From contig CH003106.1 of assembly GCA_000149265.1 (NCBI GenBank), positions 1,035,518 through 1,099,517 of the forward strand: a DNA stretch of 64,000 bases, given 5' to 3'. The notes below the pieces were generated by a model, which had not been told where the DNA came from, searched no databases, and worked only from the letters and a program-made list of their open reading frames with translations. This document shows positions 51,901 through 62,300 of this stretch, piece by piece. Within the stretch, counting starts at the first letter, position 1. Every line of letters starts with the position of its first letter. The DNA is from Ciona savignyi (lineage: Eukaryota; Chordata; Ascidiacea; Phlebobranchia; Cionidae). The position numbers were made by a program, and so were the translations under genes.

Positions 51901-53262
51901 GAGTATTATACTCTTCACGTGATTGCGTTTCCACAGATAGCTTAAATGTCACATGTCATAAATATTCATGGCACCTGTCTTTATCAATGGAACTCGTTTT
52001 GTATAATTCATGGGACATTGGTCATGTTGGTATTTGATAATTGATCTAAGTCGTAAGAGCTTTGGTTGCTGAGCAACACCGGGTGTTTTGACCCAACTTT
52101 TGTAGCGATTTTCCTCATAAGGCAAAGTAAGGTTATACTTCGTTCCAATGGTTGGCTGCTGCGCCTATTGTTATCTGACCGGTGGGGAATTTCCGAACGC
52201 CTATAAATGAACAGCATCGTCAAATAACTCACGAAGGAAACCATTGTGTTAAAGTAATTTTCATGCCTGTTGTCTGCTTTACAATTACTATAGGCGGAAG
52301 TAAGCAGAATTGTCTGTCAGCATCGTCAAATAACTCACGAAGGAAACCATTGTGTTAAAGTAATTTTCATGCCTGTTGTCTGCTTTACAATTACTATAGG
52401 CGGAAGTAAGCAGAATTGTCTGTCGAAAGTGGGGTCCTGTTTTAAAACGACCCAGTAAACCGTTTTAAAAGGACCAAGCTTGTCACATGATTTTTTGTGT
52501 GTTTTGAGCCGACTTCAAGGCACATTCCTCGAGAATAAAATTAAACTCCCGGACTCACATTCCGTTGCAGCAGCTTAAACGCCAAATCATGCTTGTAGAT
52601 GCGATAGATAATAGTGCCCCAGGTTTATTATTTGTTCCATGTTTTTTCTGCACCGATGCTTACATTGTTTGCAATGTCGTTTCAGGCACTTCACCGCAAG
52701 ATCTGTGGCCGGCATGGACTGGGTGGTGAGGAACATACCCTCCAACTTTTTATTCTCCACCTGTGATGACAATATGGTTTTGAACTTGGACAATTTCATC
52801 ATGTCCATAACAGAGACGGTGCAAAGGCAGAAGCCCGCTTCCAGCACGTGCGAAATCGCAGACGTGTTTCCGTTCATTTGCGTTTTCAGCTTTCGCCGTT
52901 CCGACCCGCCTTCCCGCGACACAAACAACCCATGGTCCGTACATAGTCAGCTCTACCCGCCCAACGTACTTCCCGCTCACTGCCAGGGTGGCTTCTACAC
53001 TACCTCTGTGTCCACAATTCGCCTCGTCATCGAAAAGGCGACGCTCACGAAAGTAATGTCGCTAGACGCGGTATGGATTAGCGGCATAATGCGTCAAAAG
53101 GCGGGGATGGATGCCAACTCTGTAATAGCTGCGCCGGCGATTGATTATCCTGGGGAGCTGGTACGGTATGTAGAACAAGACATACCGAACGCAATGCGGA
53201 AATATTGGACTAAGTATTCTGAGAATTTAAGCAAACACAATGCGTTCGTTCGTTTGAGGTGA
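48905..53262 (+). CDS. Beta-1,3-galactosyltransferase family (GT31) protein with altered acidic motifs, 440 aa
   Basis: Four coding exons: 48905-49029, 50255-50643, 51667-51898, 52686-53262; phases 2, 1, 2 agree throughout. The ATG (MPIWVKRK) follows an in-frame TGA. Residues 9-31 (VVVLGFCTFCAFYMCFLFY onward) form the signal anchor. A Lys/Glu-rich stem runs to about 165. The Galactosyl_T domain contains NRQAIRETWGS, EIFFLVARPKN, ARSVAGMDWV, the metal-site region TCDDNMVLNLDNF (276-278), CQGGFYTTSVS and LDAVWISGIM (376-378). The third Asp of the DDD motif is Asn and the second acid of the ED-V motif is Ala, both kept in the paralog at 39067-45180. Exon 3 is exactly 232 nt in both genes, with identical phases on both sides. 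The frame is intact with no stop, so this is an expressed-looking gene, but catalysis may be weak or lost. It could instead use a changed mechanism. Confidence 0.9.
51190..51345. repeat. Degenerate tandem repeat (GACATTGTATCATT type)
   Basis: Variants of aatgacattgtatcattat and cgtcgttgtatcatttgatt recur about seven times in intron 2 of the plus galactosyltransferase. Confidence 0.65.
52212..52424. repeat. Perfect 106-bp tandem duplication in an intron
   Basis: Two copies (52212-52317 and 52318-52423), each starting cagcatcgtcaaataactca and ending with cagaattgtctgt, are identical base for base. It lies in intron 3 of the plus galactosyltransferase, and the identity points to a recent event. 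Confidence 0.95.
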
Positions 53263-53702
53263 TCTTTTTATATGCGTTTTTTTACGACAATTCCCTAGAC
53301 AATTTTGACATTGCCGCGACCTTTAACTACCTTTCTGTATTCAATCAAATATAGACATAGCGATGCATTTTTTACTCGAGCCTAGTATCGAATCAAGCAG
53401 TACCATCAGCAACGAGAGGATATAATTAGCGGTCGAAATGCGTGCCGGTAGCAAAAAAACGCTAACTCAACAAAAGAAGCAGATGTTCGGATAATTATGC
53501 GGGGATTGTGATAAAATGACCTCAGAAAATTAAATAGTCGGCCGAAACTTTCGAAAAAATAACTAAACAGTTAATTGGTTGTGATTGCTCTGTTTGTAAA
53601 GCAACAATCTGTGTGTCATCGGACTCCCAGCGAGTCTCAAAACCGATCACAGGAACGTGATTCCCATGCAGCTATTCCACGCACAAATTCTGTGGGGTAC
53701 CA

Positions 53703-53800
53703 AATATAATCTAAAACTGATTCTTACCAATCAGATATAATTTAAAACTGATTCTTACCAACCAGATATGATCTAAACCTGATTTTCACCAACCAATGTA
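53703..53800. repeat. Three-copy tandem repeat of about 31 bp
   Basis: ataatctaaaactgattctt, ataatttaaaactgattctt and atgatctaaacctgattttc follow each other, separated by accaatcag or accaaccag. Confidence 0.85.
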
Positions 53801-53909
53801 GAAACTAATGGGTCGAAATTTAAAATTAAAATTATATCCTACGCAAAACTACACGGCACTTAATTATGGACACGTTGTATTAGATGTGGTATTACACAAC
53901 TGTTATATT

Positions 53910-54345
53910 TAGGATGTTCACGCTGTATTTCCGTGAATGGAAAAGCGCGAGGGGTGCTATCAAGCGGAAAATTAGGTTGCCTTGTGAATACGTGTCGTAG
54001 AGCGGCACTACACCAGTAACCGTCAGATAATCCAACACCCCCATGACGTTACTGGGGCTATTTGCAGTGCGTGTATATGATTGATGTTCCTTCGGTTTTA
54101 TTAGAAAATATAAATCCACTTGGTTAAGGCGATAACCCGACACTTGGGATGTGCCGAATTGCATGTCGAGAATTATAATTGACGGTAGTTAGAGTGTCGG
54201 AAACTGGGCCGGGTTGCAGTGTGCCGAAACATTTGCCTAATTAAGTTCCTAGTTTTAGGTCGTGTCGGGTTTTACTCAGAACACAACCGAACAGTTTTGA
54301 TTTGGCTTAAAACCGACGCACTATAACCCGCCAAGCTATTCCGGA
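53910..54345 (-). mobile_element. Family B SINE region, rearranged
   Basis: tttccgtgaatggaaaagcg, ggggctatttgcagtgcgtg and ttaaaaccgacgcactataa mark the family's two ends, but the distance between them is about twice the usual, so other sequence has been inserted. Confidence 0.5.
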
Positions 54346-55232
54346 CACCTTTCCGTCCTAAGGGTCATTCCACCCTGGTGTAAGGAACAAGATCTTTGCT
54401 TTTTGAATGAGATGGGAACCTAAAAACCTAGTATAATATGGATAAGTAGATATTTATGTATAAAGATAGAAATTCGTTTTTAAATTTTATAAAAAAAATT
54501 AAAAAAACCTCTCGCCCTGTAGTCTACATACATTATACATAATGCTTTGTCGGCAGTACAAAATTAAAACTGTAATGGTTTTAACTTAATGGTTTAAGCA
54601 TAAAAACAAGCATTGTCATACAATATACAACATAGCATCATCTGTTGCATATTATACATTTTGTTTCTTTTGCCGTTACCCTGCCCATAAAGAGAAAATG
54701 CGGCAACTGAAAGGAATGGTCAAAAAATAAATAGAACGAAACAAGTCATATTAATCACAAATGGAAGTAATTAATTACCTAAAATGGGGTCTTTGTCGGT
54801 TCACTTCCTTTCACATTGTTTCTTGAATTATAACCTACACAAGCTAATCTAATTTACTCCGTAAAAACAGAGGATACACTCAGGTCAGATTCTCAAAGTC
54901 ACAATTGATAAAATACATTAAACTAAACAACACGCCCTTTTCAACAAGAGAATTTAGGATAAAAGGGAACAGAAATATACTGTTGACGTTTAGTGAAACA
55001 CTAAGTAATTAACCAGCGCAGCCAAATCAATTAGTTTAGTTTTAGTTTTGTTATTAGTTATTTTTGCCCCAGTTTTAAATAAAATGGCAATCAAATAAAA
55101 TCACGGCATAGGAACAGAAAAAGACGGCAAACGAACAGCAGTTAAAACACGTTTTTTTAAAAAGGAATATAAATAAATATAACGGACGCGGCCTCCAACT
55201 TGCATTAACATAAATAAATATTTTTTTCCAAT

Positions 55233-58198
55233 TTAAGTTTCTGTTTCTGCAGTGTTGTCCATTGGTATTTTTGATTTGTTGTCGACAGTAAATTCCATTT
55301 CCGGCTGTTCAAATACGTTTCCAAAGTTCTGGAATTGACAAACATTATATGTACACATAATAACCTTTGTGGGTTTAAACGAATTATAAGTAAGGTCATT
55401 CATTGTGTATATTAATTGTTATTATTTCAATTTTCATTCTGAACCAAATGGTACAAATAGAATAACTATCGTCATCATTATGTTTATGGATTAATCACAA
55501 AGTACGTTTGTTGAATTTAGTGTGTTAGGATAGGATATTCATGTTTATCCCCGTGAATGGGAAAACCAATGGAGTTAACAAACAGGTAATCGTCAGATCA
55601 TCTTGCGCCCACCGTCGGGTTACCGGAGCTATTGCAGTTGTATATGATTCGCACGTTTCTTCAATTTATTAGAACCCACTAATCCGCTGAGTTCAGGCAA
55701 TGTCCGTAAAGTGCCTTGTCCAAGGACACAACCGACTAGCTAGCGACCAGTTTTGAATCTGCAACCTTTCGATTGAAAGACGACGCACTTATCCGCTAGA
55801 CTAACCCGCCGTGCTGTCAGTCAGTCGGGCAAAGAAACACAACGCAGCTTTAACTTCGTCATGCCCGTATTGTAACAATGGTGGGCGGGAGGTAATCTGA
55901 CGATTACGCGTATGTTTAAGCCCATTGCATTTTCCCATTTGCAGGGATAAACATGAGTATCCTATCCTATGTGAAAGGGTAAAACATACCGATGCAGTTT
56001 TCTTCCTTTGTCTCTTGATTCCTACGTTTTCCTCTTTTTCTCCGCAGCATTCAAACGTGCAAGCTGCAGATGCGATTGGTTGGTGCATTACTAATTGGTG
56101 GTTTAATTGTGGTCGTTTAGACTGTTTATGGAAGGTGTACTTTAAAAAGGCTAATCATGCGGTTGTTTCTTATGTGGTTCGGGAGTACTAAAGTTTACAA
56201 TACTCTTTAAGTAATTCTATATTTGTTTTGTTCACTGAGATTAATCAGAGTCGAAGTCAGGTTCCCTGTACAATGCGATTGCTGCACAATACAGTCGATA
56301 CTATTTGATGTTTCATCATCGATGGAAATAACAGTGTTGCAGTGGATTTGGTATCCACAAAGTCGACTTAAGGATTTTCTCGGGTGAATAATTGACGATG
56401 TAGGATAGGATATTCATGTTTTATCCCCGTGAACGAGAAAACGCAATGGGTCTTTAACACACGGGCAAGATTACCTCGCGCCCACCGTCGAGTTACCGGA
56501 GCTATAAAAGTGTGTTGTTCAGACGTTCCTGCAATTTGGTAAATTGATCAGTGAGGTGCTAATGATGCAAGCTGTAATCGAGGGTTAAGTATATAAGGTA
56601 GTCAAACAAACTCGATAAAAGAATTACCTATAACAAAAAGTGCCAACACAGCTGTAAGCATCGCTATAAGTGCAACAAACAAAAATATGTTAAATTTGCT
56701 GCTAAATGGATCTTTATTCAAGAAGTCGTCCACAGTCACACCAGCGACGCTCGTTAACCAACTATCGACACTTGCACGCAGGGATTGGAACCTACAATCA
56801 AATTCTAGTTTAAGTAAAAGTTGGCAAGGTTTTGAGTTTAGGCTGCAGATCCAAGCTTGAATTTTAAATTGTTAAAAATATCTAAGACTTCCCGTGTCAG
56901 GATTTTGGAGTGACAGTCTTTTTGTGGTGTCAGTTTGCATTAAACAAATAGGGAAAATATTTGGTTAAAAGCCTCATTTACCCATGAGATGAAATCCAAA
57001 AGATTCCTTACCAAATACTATAAAATATGTGCAATCCTTTATCTTACATCTTACAGAAATTTCACAAAAAAATAATATTTGGGATTAAAGTTATAGTGCT
57101 CGTAAGTGCTAGGGTTTAGAATAGCATAAAGTCTAGGCTAAGAGCAAGTTCCCCACATTTTATTGATTTTTATCACTATACTCAATACAGTAAAGTTTCA
57201 CCTTTACAGAGACTAAATCGACAAGAAATGAGTTTTAAATCAATTGTTTTTAAACTAACACCGCCCTGATTGAAAAGAAAAAGTCAACATTCGAATAATG
57301 TCGTTAGCGTTACAGTTTCTAAGGTCTCGACTTAAACTGATACCTTTCGACTACTTAATATCTACAAGTTACTCGCCGAATTTTATATCACGAAACTGTA
57401 CTTACCAAGTACCTGAAGCCATCGTCTTGCTATCTTGCTGGACAGATTCTCGACAACAAATTGCAGTTATGAAGCTCCTATTGGACTGCTATTAACAGAC
57501 TACTTGGTGTGACGTGTAAAACGTGCAAAGATAAGAATGAAAGTTGTTCATATCAGGAAGTGACGCCGCGCTGCATGTTAGATCCCCGCAGCAAGTGTTG
57601 CAGCGACTTAGTCATTTATCTTCATCTAAGAAGGAAGTTCGCCTTTCATTATACCACGTTTGTTGCAGGTTCTTGTACTATCCTGCAGAGAGTAAAATTT
57701 GGCGGGCAAAAATTGCAGTTATAAATGAATTAGTTAATGCCAAAAAGTAAAGGATGCACACGTGTGTGAAAAATTATCTACTATAATTAGCTTTGGTCAA
57801 GCTAAACAAAACTGCACCTCTATACAAAATACATTGTTGTGAAATTTTAAACATGTTGCTTTAAACCAGGCCAATATCGAGGGGTCCGTTGTTACCTTGT
57901 AAAACAAACCACTACGACTTAAAAACCATGATGTGTAAAGGTACTAAATCTCAAGCAAAGCTAATTATAGTAGACGTGTTCACCGAGTAACGCCTGGTTG
58001 ATTGATGCATTAATGTACTACTCATCTGATCGCTAACCATAGAAATCAATTACTTACTTTAACGCAGTCTCCACCCACATCGACTGGTTCCATCGGAAAG
58101 ATTATCGGCGGTGTGCATGCAAACTGCAGGTTGTGAACTCGAAACTGGTCATTGGATAGCAAGTTGTTTTGAATGGCAATGTACTCAGGGTAAATTTC
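55233..58198 (-). CDS. 3' part of an unrecognised single-pass membrane protein gene
   Basis: Five exons in transcript order: 58058-58198, 57406-57488, about 56634-56791, 55990-56063, 55233-55328 (TAA). The first reads EIYPEYIAIQNNLLSNDQFR and ends MEPVDVGGDCVK; the second QSNRSFITAICCRE and VQQDSKTMASGT; the third a soluble part (FQSLRASVDSWLTSVAGVTV) and then a membrane span (FNIFLFVALIAMLTAVLA); the fourth and fifth form a charged tail starting CTFECCGEKEENVG and ending NKSKIPMDNTAETET. Most junctions are clean GT-AG and in phase. The third exon's best donor (after 56627) is out of phase with the fourth; the frame fits a weaker donor at 56633/56634, or an unseen exon lies between. A Cys-rich ectodomain, one span and a cytosolic tail imply a surface or vesicle protein. 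I do not recognise the family. The 5' exons are missing; an ATGCCGAAT/gtaagt at about 58450 could be a first exon. Confidence 0.55.
55525..55805 (-). mobile_element. Family B tRNA-derived SINE, near full length
   Basis: It runs from ggataggatattcatgttta through gtgccttgtccaaggacaca to gacgcacttatccgctagac and actaacccgccg. In minus orientation it starts with a box-A-like tagcggataagtgcg and ends with the family tail. Confidence 0.85.
55855..55972 (+). mobile_element. Family B SINE 3' part, inverted relative to neighbour
   Basis: It ends gggataaacatgagtatcct atcctat, the exact reverse of how the 55525 copy begins. Together they make a 448-bp inverted repeat with arms of about 100 bp. Confidence 0.75.
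56402..56545 (-). mobile_element. Family B SINE, 3' half only
   Basis: ataggatattcatgttttat, aacgagaaaacgcaatgggt, cgcgcccaccgtcgagttac. The tRNA-like head is absent. Confidence 0.75.
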
Positions 58199-58289
58199 CT
58201 TGTAACTTCAAGAAATGTCTCAATAATATATATATCAACACAATGCAATAGCTCTGAAAACTCTGATTCAATAGCGTTACGGTTTGACA

Positions 58290-59075
58290 TTTGCAGTGTC
58301 AGAACTCTGCGTAATACACATTCATGGCGTAATATTATCACTCCACATAGTTACAAAAAATTTAATATTATAAGTGAAACACTGTTAATGGTTTTGTACA
58401 AATCTATTTAGCTAAAACACACTCGTAAAAGCATTGATACAATATAAACTTACATTCGGCATAGAAAAGTATGATTATCGAGGTGTTGGTAGTATTATGC
58501 ATATACCTTGGAAAGTATCTGTGACGGTATTTACACTTGGACATTTTGGAGTTTTGCATACATTTACACATTGCAAGACTGGTTGCAAATAACTTTATAT
58601 GTTCTCTTTATTTAAACCAGGACAAAGACAGTATTGCAGATGGTTTTAATAAACTGCAAAGAATAGTCTCTCTATAAATAGGTAAATGATTATGTGCACA
58701 ATGTGGCAAAACAATAGATGTAAGATGATATACCGTCGATGATTATTTCACATCTATTGTTTCGCATCGTTGTGCACATAATAATCTCAAAAGACGGATG
58801 TGAAGTGCCATAAAAAATAATTATAATTCGTATTACATAGGTGGGTATGTTAGATGGGATTATGCAGAAGAGTTTGAGACATATACAACAGTAAGATATA
58901 GTTAGAGACATATATACGAAACTTGGATGCGATATTTATGCACAAACCAAGGACGTATAAAGAGATAAGGTACGATGGTAAAATATTTATTAAGAAGAAA
59001 TATTGACTTAATACCCAAACAGTTGCGCTCTTAAACGGTATCAGTTAGAATATTGCGCTGCCTAGTTTAGTTTTG
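58290..59075 (+). repeat. Left copy of a diverged 0.8-0.9-kb direct duplication
   Basis: Shared phrases in the same order in both copies include gttttgcatacatttacaca, aaagaatagtctctctata, acgtataaagagataaggta and cagttgcgctcttaaacggt (cagatgcgctcttaaatggt on the right). Similarity stops near 59075. Confidence 0.85.
58690..58781. repeat. Imperfect hairpin with 37-bp arms
   Basis: The left arm ttatgtgcacaatgtggcaa... pairs with a right arm ending ...cgttgtgcacataa at roughly 31 of 37 positions, with a loop of about 18 bases. The right duplicate near 63545 keeps the left arm but not the right. Confidence 0.75.
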
Positions 59076-59307
59076 ATTCACGTATACAACTAGAAAAAAA
59101 CATGTTTGTTTGCCTGTAAACTCAAACGAAATTAATACAACGTGCTGGGTGTGTGACATTAAAAAGCGGGAAATAATACAACATACCAAATACACACTTC
59201 TTTTCCGGTTAAATATTGCTCAAAAGTTTTACAAATCTCTATGCTTCTGGTGATCGAAAACAGAATATGTTTAGCATTTTAATCGTGAAAGTACATTTTC
59301 AGATATA

Positions 59308-62300
59308 ATGTTGTCTCGCTATAGAACTTGTATATTACTTTGCGTTGTGCTATTTAATGTTTGTTGGTTAACAACATGGAGTGGTAACACAATAAACCCG
59401 ACTTGGGGAAACACAATATACCGCACAGAAATTGATGTTTCGCTAAGTGAAGCTATCCAGAATGAGGCAGATGAGCTGCACATCAAGAGTGGATGCAAAA
59501 AGCCAGAAAACGCACAAAACCACACCATATGCGAGACCCTACCTGTGCTTTCGGTTAAATGTGGAAAATTCGCTAAGAAACGAGAGTTTGACAAAAATGG
59601 AAAAAAATATCGTGTTCCTAACATTTTTCATCTGGTAAGAATTGGAGACGTTCCCTTCGATTCCCTTGTGTTCCTAACACTTAGATCAATGGCAAGTGTA
59701 CAGCAGCCAGAGAACATATATATCTACTATTCCACCACAATACCGACTGGTAAGTGAACGTCACATGTCGGACAATTTCTTCCAACAAATGATATAATAA
59801 ATATTGAAAAATATTGTAATCGAAATATCTTAACTCTAAAATTGGTTTAAATTTCAGGGAAGTTCGTAGATAAAGCAATGAAAGAAATCCCATGCCTCAA
59901 TTGGGTTAAAGTTAAGGACCCGGAATACATAAAAGGAGTGCATGTGAGTAAATTGATTTGGGCGTTGTTATATGATCCGACCGTAAAGTCTGGTAGGATA
60001 AGTGCGTTTGGATGGGTTGAAACTAGTCGCTAGCTAGACGGTTGAGTCTTTAGGCAAGAACCTAGCAGATTATTGGTTGCTACCAAATTGCTGAGGGAAC
60101 GTTTGAATTATACACAGCATACTGCAATACCTCCGGTAACCCGACGATGCCGCGAGATGATCTGACGATTGCTCCTGTTGGGTTTTCCATTCACGGGGAA
60201 AACATAAATATTCTGTCCTATACAGTTTTTACATACAATTCTTTAAATGTTACAACACGCACACGTAAAATATTGAGAAACATGTGGTGGCTTTTTTTAA
60301 TTGTTTCCAAATTTAAAAAATTGCGAATATTTTTCCAGATATCTGTACCTGATACTCGCACCGATATTATTCGATTTACAAAACTTTTGGTACATGGTGG
60401 AATCTATGTGGATAATGACGTCATCCTTTTAAAAAACTTTGACCCTCTTCGTGTTTACTCCTTCGTTGCTGGGCGGTAAGTTCAAGCTTTATGAATATTA
60501 AGCTATGTAAGGATATAGGAGGAACAGTTTATCCGAATATCGAGTCATCACGGGAACAAATAAAAGGTGGAAAAGAGGGTGGATAGGAAAACTGCTAACT
60601 AAAATTAATATTAGTGGGTCAGGGTGTTTCGGACTGCGCCTAGATAGAGTTAGTATTAGTTGTAAACTTAAGTTTAGTGTTTAGGACACGGTTAGTTTTT
60701 ATAGTTTTTGATAAGATGTAACTACCTTTCCTTTTTTTCTCTTTCCCTCCTTTAAGTGTTGCCCGGTGCTGATGTTGCTAATGGTGACATTAACAAAGAT
60801 TGCATGCCTAGTTCCCATTTTTTAAAAGATTGCATGCCTAATTTCCATTTTTTTAAAGATTGCATGCCTAATTCCCATTTTTTAAAAGATTGCATGCCTA
60901 ATTTCCATTTTTTAAAAGATTGCATGCCTAATTCCCATTTTTTAAAAGATTGCATGCCTAATTCCCATTTTTTAAAAGATTGCATGCCTAATTTCCATTT
61001 TTTAAAAGATTGCATGCCTAATTCCCATTTTTTAAAAGATTGCATGCCTAATTCCCATTTTTTAAAAGATTGCATGCCTAATTTCCATTTTTTAAAAGAT
61101 TGCATGCCTAATTTCCATTTTTTAAAAGATTGCATGCCTAATTTCCATTTTTTAAAAGATTGCATGCCTAATTTCCATTTTTTAAAAGATTGCATGCCTA
61201 ATTCCCATCTTTTAATTCGACTAGTTTTGGATAAAATATCTGTCCTATCGGGGATTAAATAATAAATATATCTAAAAATATCAAATGCGTGCAATTAAAA
61301 AGGTGTATGTGGATTTGTATACCCAACTAATTTATTAAAAATAAGATTAAGTCTAATTGTTAAACCATTAAGCCAAAATGTATGAGCAAGATTAATGACA
61401 GTCTTCCTGGGGCTAATAGTCCGTCCACCAAGCGAGGACCCAAGACTGCAATTTCATTTTTTAGTGTTTTTTAGCAAAAAAAAAAACACTAAAACTATTG
61501 TGATATATTGTTTAGTTATTTTAAATAAAGTAGTAAAATACTCAAGCACGATAGGCCTACTCCTCTGTAGGTAAACGGTACTTTTATAAAATGATCACGT
61601 AATATTGACTTAGCTCCGATTACCGGACGGTGGACGCAAGATGATCAGACGATTTCCCGTGTGTTAACCCCTTTGGTTTTTCCAATAACGAGATAAACAT
61701 GGATATCATATCATATCCTAACAACAGTCGTTTGCCCACACCATTAAATAATAAAGACGTGTTGAAAGAGATTTTGTTAATTTTATATTATTTTTTATCC
61801 GAAATCTACAGGGAGAGGGCAACCAGCATTAATGATGGTATAATGCTGGTCGAACCCCACTCACCATTTGCCACCAAGTTTTACCAAGAGAGTTATTTAA
61901 AAAACTTAGAACATTACGACCGTAAGAAATACATCTCATACGCACAAGATGGACTGCATGCATTTTACCGAAAAAACATGGCGGTACGGCAATTTTTAAT
62001 ACCAACTTTACCCTTATTATTTAATTAGAATCAGATTGCCTTACTTAAAAATTTATATTAGCATCATTTAAGTCAGGCAGTAAAAACGCAAAGCAGATCT
62101 ATTTGATTAGTATGTAATACCGAGCTGTCACACCAGACTATACAACTGCATCCTCTCATCACATGTTTAACGGAAGTTTATTGATAAAGTTAATGAAAAT
62201 AGGTTCCGGTTCAAAATTTAATTCATAGTCATACTAGTTTCAATTAACATGTTATTTCAATAACGACTGCAGAAAATTTACGAAAATGTCATTTCCCTGC

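Larger units (their letters stand above)
53263..55232. other. Convergent intergenic spacer
   Basis: It lies between the plus galactosyltransferase and the 3' end of the minus-strand membrane-protein gene. It contains a 31-bp tandem repeat (53703) and a family B SINE (53910). There is no gene. Confidence 0.65.
58199..59307. other. Divergent spacer upstream of the DXD glycosyltransferase
   Basis: It contains the left copy of a duplicated segment (58290-59075) that recurs at 63020-63912, and an imperfect hairpin at 58690-58781. It presumably holds the glycosyltransferase promoter. No convincing exon is seen except the possible short first exon near 58450 (-). Confidence 0.6.

Noticed and set aside
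57298-57750. Three plus-strand ORFs (60-71 codons)
   Set aside because: They are opposite to a phased minus-strand exon at 57406-57488 and show no recognisable domain; the third could be a transposon scrap.
60799-61215. Regular 30-bp repeat that could suggest a CRISPR array
   Set aside because: Units are directly adjacent with no unique spacers, and the context is a eukaryotic intron.
60752-61294. Long opposite-strand ORFs encoding 10-residue repeats
   Set aside because: They are produced by a 30-bp stop-free tandem repeat inside a spliced intron; no start, splice or composition evidence for a protein.
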